DNA of 64,000 bases from Desulfuromonas thiophila (GTDB lineage Bacteria; Desulfobacterota; Desulfuromonadia; Desulfuromonadales; Desulfuromonadaceae). Below the pieces are notes generated by a model, which saw nothing but the letters and a program-made list of their open reading frames with translations, was not told the DNA's origin and did no database searches. This document shows, in pieces, positions 19,785 through 28,454 of this stretch. The DNA lies in assembly GCF_900101955.1 (NCBI RefSeq), contig NZ_FNAQ01000003.1:231392-295391 (forward strand). The letters run 5' to 3'. The stretch's first letter is position 1; each line of letters starts with the position of its first letter. The position numbers and the translations under genes are program-made.

Positions 19785-21257
19785 ATGCGCCGTACCAAGA
19801 TCGTCTGTACCATTGGCCCGGCTTCGAGCGATCCGGTCATCCTGGAGCGCCTCATGCTGGCCGGCATGAACGTGGCGCGGCTCAATTTCTCCCATGGCGA
19901 TCACGCTGGCCATGGTGCGCTGATCCGCAACCTGCGGGCCACGGCGTGCCGGCTCAAGCGGCCGGTGGCGATTCTGCAGGATCTGTGCGGCCCGAAGATC
20001 CGCCTGGGGGAACTGCCGGAGCAGGGCGTTCGTCTGCATGCCGACGACGCCATCAGTCTCAGCGCCAGCAGTGCGCGGGTGCCGGACAGTCTGCCGGTGG
20101 ATTACGACCGTCTGTGTGACGATGTCCGTGTGGGCGATACCCTGATGCTGGCCGACGGCCAGATGGAACTGCGCGTTGAGCGGCTGGCCTGCCCGCAAGT
20201 GTTCTGCCGGGTGATCCGTGGCGGCACCGCCTATAGTCGTAAGGGAGTTAATCTGCCCAACACCGAATTGCAGATTGCTGCCTTTACCGCCAAGGACCGC
20301 GCCGATCTGGCTTTTGGTCTGCAGGTGGAGGTGGATGCTGTCGCTCTGTCCTTTGTCCGACGGGCCGAGGATCTACAGGAGGTGCGCCAGCAGATCGCCG
20401 CCAGCGGTTCCACTCCCCTGCTGATTGCCAAGATTGAAAAACCTCAGGCCCTGGAACACTTCGACGCCATTCTTGATCAGGTTGATGGTGTGATGATAGC
20501 TCGAGGGGATCTCGGGGTCGAGGTGCCGCTGGAGCGGGTGCCGGTGCTGCAAAAAGATCTGATCCGGCGGGCGCGCCAGCGCGGCCGATTGACCATTACT
20601 GCCACCCAGATGCTCTCCAGCATGGTCAGCAGCGCCCGGCCAACCCGGGCTGAAGCCACCGATGTGGCCAATGCCATCTACGATGGCACCGATGCCCTGA
20701 TGCTGTCGGATGAAACCGCCTCGGGTGCCTTTCCGGTGGAATCCGCCCAGATGCTTGATCGCATCGCCCGCGCCACCGAGCCCCATCTTCCCACCAGTCT
20801 CGATATGGATCTGCCGCCCCTTGACCGCGAGGCCCCGGTGGCCTGTGCCATCGGTCGGGCTTGCGGTTGGCTGGCTGCAGACATCGGCGCCGCCGCCGTG
20901 CTGGCCTATACCCGTTCCGGCTTTACGGCCCGCTGTGTCGCTCGCTTTCGGCCGGCCTGCCCGGTGGTGGCTCTGACCCCGGATGCCAGTGTCTGCCGCC
21001 AGCTGAGTCTGATCTGGGGGGTTGAGCCGGTTGAGGTGCCGTCTCTCAACAGCACCGACGCCCTGTTTGTCTCGGCGCGCCGTTACAGCCTCAGTCAGGG
21101 GCTGGCGCGTCCTGATGACTGTGTGATTGTGACGGCTGGCACACCCTTATGGCAACCGGGGTCGACCAACCTGATCAAGGTGATTGAACTGGAAAAGGGG
21201 CTGGATGTGCGCCGTCAGGGTGAGTCGCCGGCATCTGGCAGCGAGGAAGTGTCATGA
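19785..21257 (+). CDS. pyk: Pyruvate kinase
   Basis: A 490-residue glycolytic enzyme making pyruvate and ATP from phosphoenolpyruvate. Visible are RRTKIVCTIGPASS, MNVARLNFSHGDH, IAKIEKPQALEHFD (active-site Lys), MIARGDLGVEVPLERV and ITATQMLSSMVSSARPTRAEATDVANAI, with the small B domain at about residues 70-165. AAGGAGG precedes the ATG at 19785. The stop overlaps the start of a HEAT-repeat gene by 4 bases, so the two are co-translated. Confidence 0.97.
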   Translation: MRRTKIVCTIGPASSDPVILERLMLAGMNVARLNFSHGDHAGHGALIRNLRATACRLKRPVAILQDLCGPKIRLGELPEQGVRLHADDAISLSASSARVPDSLPVDYDRLCDDVRVGDTLMLADGQMELRVERLACPQVFCRVIRGGTAYSRKGVNLPNTELQIAAFTAKDRADLAFGLQVEVDAVALSFVRRAEDLQEVRQQIAASGSTPLLIAKIEKPQALEHFDAILDQVDGVMIARGDLGVEVPLERVPVLQKDLIRRARQRGRLTITATQMLSSMVSSARPTRAEATDVANAIYDGTDALMLSDETASGAFPVESAQMLDRIARATEPHLPTSLDMDLPPLDREAPVACAIGRACGWLAADIGAAAVLAYTRSGFTARCVARFRPACPVVALTPDASVCRQLSLIWGVEPVEVPSLNSTDALFVSARRYSLSQGLARPDDCVIVTAGTPLWQPGSTNLIKVIELEKGLDVRRQGESPASGSEEVS

Positions 21258-21874
21258 AGCGGCGCTGTGAGCAGCTGTTGCGCCAGGCGCTGACCGATCC
21301 CGATGCCGAGGTGCGGCGCCAGGCCAGCATGGCGCTGGAGGAGGTCGAGGCGCAGTTGAACCTGGCCCAGGTGCACAGGCAGTTCGCGCACCAGGATCCC
21401 GCTATGCGGGTGGCGGCGGTTCATGCCCTGGCCGAGATTGTCGCGCCGGCGGCGACGGAACTGCTGCGCCGGGCTCTGCAGGATGATGTGGCTGCCGTGC
21501 GCGCCGTGGCACTGCAGGTGGCGGGTCGCCGTTGCCCGCCGGGTTTGCTGGCGGCGGTGTTGCAGGCTTTGAAGGACAGTGATGCGGCGGTGGTTGCTTA
21601 TGCCTGCCAGACGCTGGCGGCCTACGGCGATCGCCGGGTACTGCCCTATTTGCGGCTGCTGGCCGAGCGCGCTGACAGCGCCAGGCGGGCTGCCGCCCTG
21701 GCGGCGCTGGGACAGTTGGGGGATGCTGAGGCCTTGCCGCTGCTGACGGCGGCACTGGAGGATGGCGCGGCTCAGGTACGCAGTGGCGCGGTGCAGGGCC
21801 TGGCCCGTTTGGCGCTGCGTTGCGACCAGACGGCGAGCGGCGACGGCGATGAACTCGGCGTGGCGGGCCGCTGA
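21254..21874 (+). CDS. HEAT-repeat protein
   Basis: A 206-residue all-helical repeat protein. At least five HEAT/PBS-lyase-like units are visible, with the recurring pattern D-x-x-VR-x-x-A-x-x-AL. No catalytic motif, signal peptide or membrane segment is seen, so it is probably a cytoplasmic protein-interaction scaffold. It overlaps the pyk stop by 4 bases. It converges, with a 10-base gap, on the HD-GYP gene. The last 15 residues leave the repeat pattern. Confidence 0.85.
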   Translation: MKRRCEQLLRQALTDPDAEVRRQASMALEEVEAQLNLAQVHRQFAHQDPAMRVAAVHALAEIVAPAATELLRRALQDDVAAVRAVALQVAGRRCPPGLLAAVLQALKDSDAAVVAYACQTLAAYGDRRVLPYLRLLAERADSARRAAALAALGQLGDAEALPLLTAALEDGAAQVRSGAVQGLARLALRCDQTASGDGDELGVAGR

Positions 21875-21884
21875 TCATTGCCGG

Positions 21885-23198
21885 CTAGAGCCAGTCGGCC
21901 GGCCGAATGCCGAGACGCAGGGGATCGACCTCGCCAGCCAGGTCTTCGCTGCTGTCGATCTGCCGGTCGTACGATGTGGTGAGCAGCTGGCCTTCGTCAT
22001 CCCGCAGAATCCGCACCAGCGCCCGTTGGTTGTCGAGGCGGTCCTGATCAATGATCAGGCCGATTTCGTTGTTGACCAGCCGCACCAGCGTGCCGACGGG
22101 AAAATCGCCGAGGGTTTGTACCAGAGCTGCCACATAGTGCGGATGTAATTGGCTGCCGGCCAGCTGTTGCAGCAGTTGCAGGGCCTGTCGAGGACTGGAG
22201 GGACGGCGGTAGGCGCGTAGGGTGGTGAGGGCATCGTAGACATCGGCCACGGTGCAGATATCCACCAGCGGCGCATGGTCTGCCGCCAGTGCGACCTTTG
22301 GGTAGCCGTGGCGGTCGTAGTGCAGATGGTGACCCTGAATAATGGCGAGCACGGCAGGATCAATGTCATCCATGGCCTGGGCGATATCGGCGCCCAGCAG
22401 CGGATGGCGCTGCATCTGGGCGTATTCCTCGATCGACAGCGGCCCGGGTTTACGCAGAATCCGGCTGTCGATTTTCAACTTGCCCAGGTCATGCATGAGA
22501 CAGCCGACGCCCAGTTGCTGCAGACGGTCGGCGCTAAGGCCACAGGCCTGGCCGATGGTCATGGCGACCACGGCGACATTGACCGAATGGCTGTAGGTAT
22601 AATCGTCGAAGTCCTTGATTAGGGTCAGGGCAAAAAAGGCGTAGGGTGCCCGGATCAGTTCTTGCGCCATGCTGTCGACGGCCTGGCGCAGCGGACCACT
22701 GCGGGGCACTCCTCCCTGCAGAATCTGCTCACCCAGGTGGTTCACACAGCTCAGGGCTTTCTGGTAGGTCGTCCGTGGGGCATTGTGCCCGTCCTCGCTG
22801 GCACCGGTCAGTTCCAGACTGTGAATGGCATGGATGGCGGCGGCTGCCAGCTGCTGGTCGAACTGGTCGCCCTGCAGCTGGTTACTGGTGAACAGGGCGA
22901 TGAAGTGGCAGAGCTGATCCGGGGTCAGGCTGGCAAGAATCTCAAACCCATCGATGTGATTGGTTTGTAACAGGTTGACGAGGGCTTTGGCGGCGGGATG
23001 GTCACTGAACAGTTCGTCGTTGATCAGCAGGGCGCCATCGTGCAACGCCAGCCGCAGTGGTCCCTGTTCATTGGTCTGGCGGTGCAGCTGCTGCCACAGC
23101 CGGTCGAGCAGTTTCAGGTTGAGCGGATGCTCGGCCGGGTAGAGGCGCAGACTGCTGAGCAGGGCGTTGAAGTCGAGCAAAAAAGCGGTAGCGCTCAT
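21885..23198 (-). CDS. HD-GYP domain phosphodiesterase-like protein
   Basis: A 437-residue cytoplasmic protein. An N-terminal domain of about 150 residues (LRLYPAEHP..., alternating helices) resembles that of the neighbouring HEAT protein. The HD-GYP domain follows: SHSVNVAVVAM, LMHDLGKLKI (HD and Lys), MQRHPLLGA, IIQGHHLHYDRHGYPK and ICTVADVYDALTTLRAYR. Metal-binding His/Asp positions are retained. The usual HHE-x-x-DG is HHL-x-x-DR, so the Glu and Gly are substituted. These domains hydrolyse c-di-GMP; activity here is likely but not certain. Its start overlaps the stop of the HEAT gene by 4 bases. Confidence 0.9.
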   Translation of the reverse strand: MSATAFLLDFNALLSSLRLYPAEHPLNLKLLDRLWQQLHRQTNEQGPLRLALHDGALLINDELFSDHPAAKALVNLLQTNHIDGFEILASLTPDQLCHFIALFTSNQLQGDQFDQQLAAAAIHAIHSLELTGASEDGHNAPRTTYQKALSCVNHLGEQILQGGVPRSGPLRQAVDSMAQELIRAPYAFFALTLIKDFDDYTYSHSVNVAVVAMTIGQACGLSADRLQQLGVGCLMHDLGKLKIDSRILRKPGPLSIEEYAQMQRHPLLGADIAQAMDDIDPAVLAIIQGHHLHYDRHGYPKVALAADHAPLVDICTVADVYDALTTLRAYRRPSSPRQALQLLQQLAGSQLHPHYVAALVQTLGDFPVGTLVRLVNNEIGLIIDQDRLDNQRALVRILRDDEGQLLTTSYDRQIDSSEDLAGEVDPLRLGIRPADWL

Positions 23199-24775
23199 CG
23201 GCCGGCTCCGGGTTTTTGCAATACCTGGCGGGCGGCTTCGGCTACGGCCCGGTCGGCATCGTGGCTGAGCTGCTGCAGTTGCTGGTCGACAGCGGCATCC
23301 CGCAGGCCGGTCAATGCCTCAATGGCGGCAAGACGCAGCTGCCGGTAGCGGTTGCGATGGAGCCAGGGGCGGTGGCCGGCGATGCGCTGCAGGCTGGCGC
23401 GGGCTGCCGGATCGGCCTGCTCGCCCAGGGCTTCAATGGCGCTGCGGCAGCACACCAATTCGCGTAGCAGGGGATCACGCTGGTTGATCTGCCACAGCAG
23501 GCGTTTCAGGGCGGCGGGATCGTTCTGACTGCCAAGAGCGCGCAGGGCCATGGGGGCCTGCGGGCAGGCGGGCGTATCCAGATAGCGCAGCAGCGCCTGG
23601 CAGGCGGCCGGTTGGCGGATGCGGGCCAGGGCGCGGATGGCTTCGCGCACGACGCGCTCGTCGCTGTGGTAGAGCTGCGCTGCCAGATCGTCAGTCAGGC
23701 GGACATCCCGGCTTTCGGCCAGAAGGACCAGGGCATTGCGCACCACGAACCAGCGCTCGTCATGCAGATGGCGGAGCAGGAGAGGCTGGATTTCAGTGAT
23801 GCGCTGACTGAGCAGCTGACTGAGCAGGCGCCGGATCTGGGGGTCCTGTTCCTCGATCAGGCGCTGCCACAGCAGGGGGCCAGCCTGCTCGCCGAGCAGG
23901 CCGATGAGCCGCAAGGTCAGTGGCCGCTGCCGCTTGTCGTGGCTGACCAGGTCGAGCAGGAAATTCACCAGCCCGAGCTGGCTGAGGCGGTTGAGGGCAT
24001 CGAGGCAGTGCTGACGGAAGAACGGACCGGTCTGATCGTTATGACACCAGAAATCCCATTGCTGCAGCGCCGGCAGGATTTGATCACGCTGGTGGCTGGT
24101 CAGCAGGCTCTGCACCGCCTGCAGCAGCAGCGCATGCTGCCGGGCGAAGTTCTGCCGGCTGGTGGGGCTGTCTTCATCAATCAGCTTCTGCAACAGCCGC
24201 AGCTGGCGTGACAGATCCGCTGGCAGGGGTGCTGCCTGGTTGCCGGCCTGGTTGGCGCTGCCGTCCGCGAAGCCGCTGTCCGCGGCGGTTTCGCCCTGGG
24301 CTTGCTGCCGCTCGCGGAGCTGCTGGCGGTAGCGCGCCGCTGTTGTCAGATCGAACTGGTTGAGCAGCAGACCGGTGACCCGGTGTTGCTCCAATTGGTG
24401 TTGCAGACCGCCGGCAGCGGTCATCTGGGCGGGTTCCATCAGCAGCAGCCGCACCAGGAGAAGGAGTTGGCGCTCGGTCAGATCGTCGAGCACGATCAGA
24501 CTGGTGACCCGATGAACGAACAATCGGGTGGCCAGATCGGCCGGCAGGGTGGAGCCGCAGCGCAGCAATTGGCCCTCGCGCTCGAAACCCTGGCGTCGTA
24601 CCTTCAGGAGCAGTCCTTCAGGCTGGCGTTGCAGCAACTGACGCATCAGGTCGATGGCCTGCCGCAGGGGCTGCTGCAGGGCGGGATGGCCGTCATGATA
24701 ATAGCTGGCCAGCTTGAACAGGCGGGCCAGAGCTGCGAGGGACTGTTCCAGGGCGGGATCGCTGAAGGTTTCCAT
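23195..24775 (-). CDS. HEAT-repeat protein paired with HD-GYP
   Basis: A 526-residue soluble protein. The first 150 residues form a domain (LFKLASYYHDGHPALQQPL ... RVTSLIVLDDLTERQLLLLV) similar in pattern to the N-terminus of the HD-GYP protein. A linker rich in Ala/Gln follows, then HEAT repeats from about residue 260 to 520 (for example DERWFVVRNALVLLAES and SDERVVREAIRALARI). It is translationally coupled to the HD-GYP gene (ATGA overlap). The pair probably forms a complex in which this protein scaffolds or regulates the phosphodiesterase. No strong ribosome site is seen. Confidence 0.82.
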   Translation of the reverse strand: METFSDPALEQSLAALARLFKLASYYHDGHPALQQPLRQAIDLMRQLLQRQPEGLLLKVRRQGFEREGQLLRCGSTLPADLATRLFVHRVTSLIVLDDLTERQLLLLVRLLLMEPAQMTAAGGLQHQLEQHRVTGLLLNQFDLTTAARYRQQLRERQQAQGETAADSGFADGSANQAGNQAAPLPADLSRQLRLLQKLIDEDSPTSRQNFARQHALLLQAVQSLLTSHQRDQILPALQQWDFWCHNDQTGPFFRQHCLDALNRLSQLGLVNFLLDLVSHDKRQRPLTLRLIGLLGEQAGPLLWQRLIEEQDPQIRRLLSQLLSQRITEIQPLLLRHLHDERWFVVRNALVLLAESRDVRLTDDLAAQLYHSDERVVREAIRALARIRQPAACQALLRYLDTPACPQAPMALRALGSQNDPAALKRLLWQINQRDPLLRELVCCRSAIEALGEQADPAARASLQRIAGHRPWLHRNRYRQLRLAAIEALTGLRDAAVDQQLQQLSHDADRAVAEAARQVLQKPGAGR

Positions 24776-24832
24776 GAGGCGCCTGCTGCTGGTGGGAGCG
24801 GCTGGGGCAGCCGCCGACGAGAAAACGTTTCT

Positions 24833-24861
24833 ACAATAAGAACTTTCGCCTTGCTTGTAAA
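24833..24861 (-). promoter_or_regulatory. Sigma-70 promoter for the HEAT/HD-GYP operon
   Basis: The minus strand reads TTTACA, a 17-base spacer, then TATTGT, 58 bases before the HEAT start codon. Hexamer matches are 5 of 6 and 4 of 6. Confidence 0.55.
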
Positions 24862-24902
24862 CCGTTGCAACCGGTCGTGGGCAAGGTTGCTGGTGAAATA
24901 CC

Positions 24903-24932
24903 GCGGCACCGCCGGTAGGACGGTGCCGCGTG
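24903..24932 (-). terminator. GC-rich hairpin after hemL
   Basis: GCGGCACCG and CGGTGCCGC form a 9-bp stem with a 9-base loop, 36 bases after the hemL stop. There is no proper T tract on the minus strand, so it may protect the 3' end or terminate only weakly. Confidence 0.4.
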
Positions 24933-24964
24933 GGGGCAACGGCAGAGACGGGATGACGGGGGTG

Positions 24965-26248
24965 CTACAGGCTGCGGAACGCCTGAGCGGCGGCTTCGAT
25001 GGTCTGGTCAAGATCGTCACGGCTGTGAGCAATGCTCATAAAGCCGGCTTCAAACTGGGATGGCGCCAGATTGATGCCCTGATCCAGCATGGCGCGGAAG
25101 AAGCGGCTGAAGGCGGCGGTGTCGCTGGTGCTGGCGTCGCTGAAGCTGTTGACCGGACCGGCACAGAAATAGGTGCAGAACATGCCGCCAACACGCTGCA
25201 GGCAGGTTGGCACGGGGCAGAGAGCGGCCGCCTGCTGCAGGCCGGCTTCGAGGTAGGCACTCTTTTCCTCGATCTGCTGGTAGAAGCCTTCCTGCTGCAG
25301 CAGTTCCAGCGTGGTGATGCCGGCGCTCATGGCCAGCGGATTGCCTGACAGGGTGCCCGCTTGGTAGATGCCGCCGACGGGCGAAAGCTGTTCCATCAAA
25401 TCGCGCCGGCCGCCGAAGGCCCCTACGGGCAGGCCGCCACCGATGATCTTGCCCAGGCAGACCAGGTCGCCGTAGACACCGAAACGTTCTTGTGCCCCAC
25501 CATAGGCCAGACGGAAGCCGGTCATGACTTCGTCAACGATCAGCAGGATGCCTTCAGTCGTGCAGAGTTCGCGCAGCCCTTCGAGAAAGCCCGGTAGAGG
25601 AGCGACGCAGCCCATGTTGCCGGCCACCGGTTCGAGGATGATGCAGGCGATCTGGCCCGGATTGGCGGCGACCAGCTGGCGGACTTCGGTCAGGTCGTTG
25701 TAGGTGGCGGTGAGGGTGTGGCGGGCAAAATCGGCCGGAATGCCAGGCGAAGTCGGTACGCCGAAGGTGGCGGCGCCACTGCCGGCCTTGACCAGCAGAG
25801 AGTCGGCGTGGCCGTGATAGCAGCCGTCGAACTTGAGAATCTTGTCGCGGCCGGTACAGCCGCGCGCCAGGCGGATGGCGCTCATGGTTGCTTCGGTGCC
25901 GGAGGAAACCATGCGCACCTGTTCGATGTTGGGGTAGGCGGCACAGACCATTTCGGCCAGCTGAACCTCCTTGGCGGTTGGCGCGCCATAGGAGGCGCCC
26001 AAACGGGCTGCTTCCTGAATGGCCTCCACCACCCGAGGATGACAGTGTCCCAGAATCATTGGCCCCCAGGAACCGACATAATCGATATAGCTCTGGCCGT
26101 CGGCATCGAAGATGCGGCTGCCGGCGGCTTTCTCAATGAACAGCGGATCGCAGCCGACGGATTTGAAGGCGCGGACCGGGCTGTTGACGCCACCGGGAAT
26201 GACCTGTTTGGCCTGGGCGAAGAGGGCTTGAGACTTTTCGTGTTTCAT
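24965..26248 (-). CDS. hemL: Glutamate-1-semialdehyde 2,1-aminomutase
   Basis: A 427-residue PLP enzyme making 5-aminolevulinate from glutamate semialdehyde in C5-pathway heme synthesis. Signatures are [65 protein letters not shown] and [16 protein letters not shown] (PLP-binding Lys). The start at 26248 is chosen over a frame extension to 26281 because AGGAGA lies seven bases upstream. It is monocistronic, with a promoter about 75 bases upstream, and divergent from coaE. It fits the organism's heavy need for c-type heme. Confidence 0.97.
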   Translation of the reverse strand: MKHEKSQALFAQAKQVIPGGVNSPVRAFKSVGCDPLFIEKAAGSRIFDADGQSYIDYVGSWGPMILGHCHPRVVEAIQEAARLGASYGAPTAKEVQLAEMVCAAYPNIEQVRMVSSGTEATMSAIRLARGCTGRDKILKFDGCYHGHADSLLVKAGSGAATFGVPTSPGIPADFARHTLTATYNDLTEVRQLVAANPGQIACIILEPVAGNMGCVAPLPGFLEGLRELCTTEGILLIVDEVMTGFRLAYGGAQERFGVYGDLVCLGKIIGGGLPVGAFGGRRDLMEQLSPVGGIYQAGTLSGNPLAMSAGITTLELLQQEGFYQQIEEKSAYLEAGLQQAAALCPVPTCLQRVGGMFCTYFCAGPVNSFSDASTSDTAAFSRFFRAMLDQGINLAPSQFEAGFMSIAHSRDDLDQTIEAAAQAFRSL

Positions 26249-26323
26249 GTTCTGTTCTCCTGCAGCGGATTTGAGAGGCAAGGCCTGTTGTGGTGACGTC
26301 GGCGGGTGCGCAGACAGGCGGCG

Positions 26324-26353
26324 ACGCTAGCACGCGCTCACCGCCGGTGTCAA
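26324..26353 (-). promoter_or_regulatory. Sigma-70 promoter for hemL
   Basis: The minus strand reads TTGACA, an 18-base spacer, then TAGCGT, 76 bases before the hemL start. The -35 is perfect; the -10 is weak. Confidence 0.5.
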
Positions 26354-26408
26354 GTGTGCTGGCCAGCTAAGCCAATGGTTTCATGGGGTTATCGTAAACG
26401 GAGGGAAA

Positions 26409-27029
26409 ATGGGCCTGGTGCTGGGGATCACTGGCGGTATCGCGGCGGGCAAGAGTACGGTCAGCCGGTTGCTGGCGCAGCGCGGCGCTGTGGTCGTCAG
26501 CGCCGATCAGCTGGCGCGGGAACTGGTGGCGCCGGGCCGGGCGGCCCTGCAGCGGCTGGTGGACTGTTTTGGTTCGGCCATCTTGCAGCCGGATGGCCAG
26601 CTTGATCGGGCCGGCCTGGGCGCCCTGGTATTCGCCGACACCGACCGGCGGCGTCAGCTGGAGGCGATCCTGCATCCGGCCATTGCCAGCCTGTCGCGCC
26701 GCCGTCTGCGTCAGGCCCGTCGTCAGGCGCCGCTGGTGGTCTATGAGGCCCCTTTGCTGTATGAGGTGGGGGCTGAAAAACGGGTTGATCGGGTACTGAC
26801 GGTAACGGTGGATCCGGCTGTTCAGCTGCAGCGTCTGCAGCGGCGCGACGGCAGCACGGTTGAAGAGGCGCGTCGTAAGGTGGCAGCGCAGATGCCCCAG
26901 GCTGAAAAGGCGCGGCGGGCGGACTACGTTATTGACAACTCCACCGATCTGGCGGCGCTGCAGCGGCAGGTGGCGGCGTTGTGGCAGCGCCTGCAGGCGG
27001 AGGGGCTGCTTGCTGATGTGCGTGACTGA
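26409..27029 (+). CDS. coaE: Dephospho-CoA kinase
   Basis: A 206-residue P-loop kinase for the last step of coenzyme A synthesis. Visible are Walker A GITGGIAAGKST, SADQLARELV, VYEAPLLYEVGAEK and RRKVAAQMPQAEKARRADYVIDN. The start is supported by CGGAGGG four bases upstream. It stands alone on the plus strand, diverging from hemL and converging on the IclR gene with a 212-base gap in which I see no gene. Confidence 0.96.
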   Translation: MGLVLGITGGIAAGKSTVSRLLAQRGAVVVSADQLARELVAPGRAALQRLVDCFGSAILQPDGQLDRAGLGALVFADTDRRRQLEAILHPAIASLSRRRLRQARRQAPLVVYEAPLLYEVGAEKRVDRVLTVTVDPAVQLQRLQRRDGSTVEEARRKVAAQMPQAEKARRADYVIDNSTDLAALQRQVAALWQRLQAEGLLADVRD

Positions 27030-27241
27030 CAGCCTGCAGAGCCCATGGAAGGGCGAACAAAAACCGCATTGATCCATCATGGCGTGATTGGCTGAGCCAG
27101 ACGGAGATTGCCTGTTCGGCTGGCGCTGTTGAAGAAGCCCTGGACGGGCCTTGTTCAACCTTCTGCTGCTGTGGGCGCCTGCAACGGCAACGGCCGCTGG
27201 AATGGCGGCCGTTGCGGATCAAGCGAAGACGAGTGCGGGCT

Positions 27242-28024
27242 TCAGGCGCGGTAACCGAGGCGGGTGGACAGGTTCTCTGCCGCATCGACCACCAGCGGTG
27301 TCAGCTCACGGGTTATGCGTTCGTCGGTGAAGCGCATTGACGGGCCGGACAGGCTGATGGCGCCGACAATCCGGCGGGTGTAATCGCGAATGGGCGCGGC
27401 GATGCAGCGCACTCCGGGATCGAGCTCCTCGTTGTCATAGGCGTAGCCCTGCTGACCCACCTGCCGCAGTTCTTCCTTGAGCGCTGTGCGGCTGGTGATG
27501 GTGGTGGGGGTGAAGCCCGGCAGTTCGGCCGGCAGGCAACTGTCGAGTTCTTCGTCCGACAGGTAGGCCAGATGTACCTTGCCGGCGGCTGTGCAATAAG
27601 CCGGCAGACGCGAGCCGACCCGCGAAACCACCCGTACCGTCAGGTTGGTTTCTACCACGTCGAGGTACACGACATGGTTTTCCTTGAAGATTGCCACATA
27701 GGCGGTTTCGTTGCAGGCTTCGACCAGCTGTTCCAGACTCAGCTTGGCCTGGCGCAGCAGACCCATCTGCTTGATGAAGGTCTGTCCCAGCTCGAGGGAC
27801 TTCAGGCCCAGCCGATAATTCTCGGTGGCGCGGTTCTGCTCGATATAGCCGCGCGACTCGAGTGTGGCCAGTAGCCGGAACACATTGTTTTTATGGAGCT
27901 TCAGGCGCTTGCTCAGCTCCGTCACGCCCAGCTCGTCGACATCGTCGTGAAACTGCTCCAGCAGATCCAGGGCGTGGGAGACGGCCTGAATAATATATTC
28001 GGACTTGTCTTTCTTGGCGGGCAT
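27242..28024 (-). CDS. IclR-family transcriptional regulator
   Basis: A 260-residue regulator. An N-terminal winged helix (AVSHALDLLEQFHD, ELGVTELSKRLKLHKNNVFRLLATLESRGYI) is followed by the IclR effector domain (about residues 85-255, with KVHLAYLSDEELDSCLP, VRCIAAPIRDYTRRIVGAISLSG and ITRELTPLVVDAAENLSTRLGY). Family members usually control catabolism of aromatic or organic acids and often repress themselves. No obvious target operon adjoins it; its own promoter contains a 12-base palindrome. AAGGGGA precedes the ATG. Confidence 0.93.
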   Translation of the reverse strand: MPAKKDKSEYIIQAVSHALDLLEQFHDDVDELGVTELSKRLKLHKNNVFRLLATLESRGYIEQNRATENYRLGLKSLELGQTFIKQMGLLRQAKLSLEQLVEACNETAYVAIFKENHVVYLDVVETNLTVRVVSRVGSRLPAYCTAAGKVHLAYLSDEELDSCLPAELPGFTPTTITSRTALKEELRQVGQQGYAYDNEELDPGVRCIAAPIRDYTRRIVGAISLSGPSMRFTDERITRELTPLVVDAAENLSTRLGYRA

Positions 28025-28089
28025 GCGTCAATCCCCTTAACAAATAAAAGAACGGAACGGAAGACCGGGCCGGACTGGCTAAATGCGTC

Positions 28090-28118
28090 TATGTATAGAA
28101 TCGCGTTTCATTTGTCAA
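28090..28118 (-). promoter_or_regulatory. Sigma-70 promoter of iclR with candidate operator in the spacer
   Basis: The minus strand reads TTGACA, a 17-base spacer, then TACATA (TATACA overlaps it at 15), 65 bases before the start codon. The spacer contains GAAACGCGATTC, a 12-base palindrome with one mismatched pair, resembling half-sites of IclR-family operators. Autoregulation is inference. Confidence 0.6.
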
Positions 28119-28164
28119 GGGTTCGTGGTAGAAATTGCGACATCTGAGCCAGAAGACCCTTGAG

Positions 28165-28195
28165 CGCACCGGACGCAGTCGTCCGGTGCGTTTTG
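28165..28195 (+). terminator. Orphan plus-strand terminator-like hairpin
   Basis: CGCACCGGAC and GTCCGGTGCG form a perfect 10-bp stem with a 6-base loop and TTTT after it on the plus strand. No plus-strand gene lies upstream for over 1 kb. Confidence 0.6.
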
Positions 28196-28454
28196 CTGAC
28201 ATTTTGGAAGACTATAAAATGTTGTTTTAAAAGAGTCAAGAGGTTAAGGGTCGATTCCGCTCCAGCACGGTCGTTTTCGTCAAAAGTGATGCCATGCTGA
28301 CGGGATAGATGTCGGAATGAAAATATAACATGGCTCAGGCGAGGTGGGCGCAGGCGTGTGTCACGCGAGGTCTCGGGCTGTGCCGCTGATCGCTGTCGTT
28401 AGCCGGTGGAGGGCCGGCCGAGGCGTGGCCGGCCGGGCAGAGCGGCGTGGCTGG

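Larger units (their letters stand above)
28025..28454. other. 430-bp gap between iclR and truD
   Basis: It contains the minus-strand iclR promoter (28090-28118), an orphan plus-strand terminator-like hairpin (28165-28195), an AT-rich stretch at 28200-28340 without coding signals, and a GC hairpin (GGCCGGCC arms, about 28414-28436) after the truD stop. No gene is supported. Confidence 0.6.
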
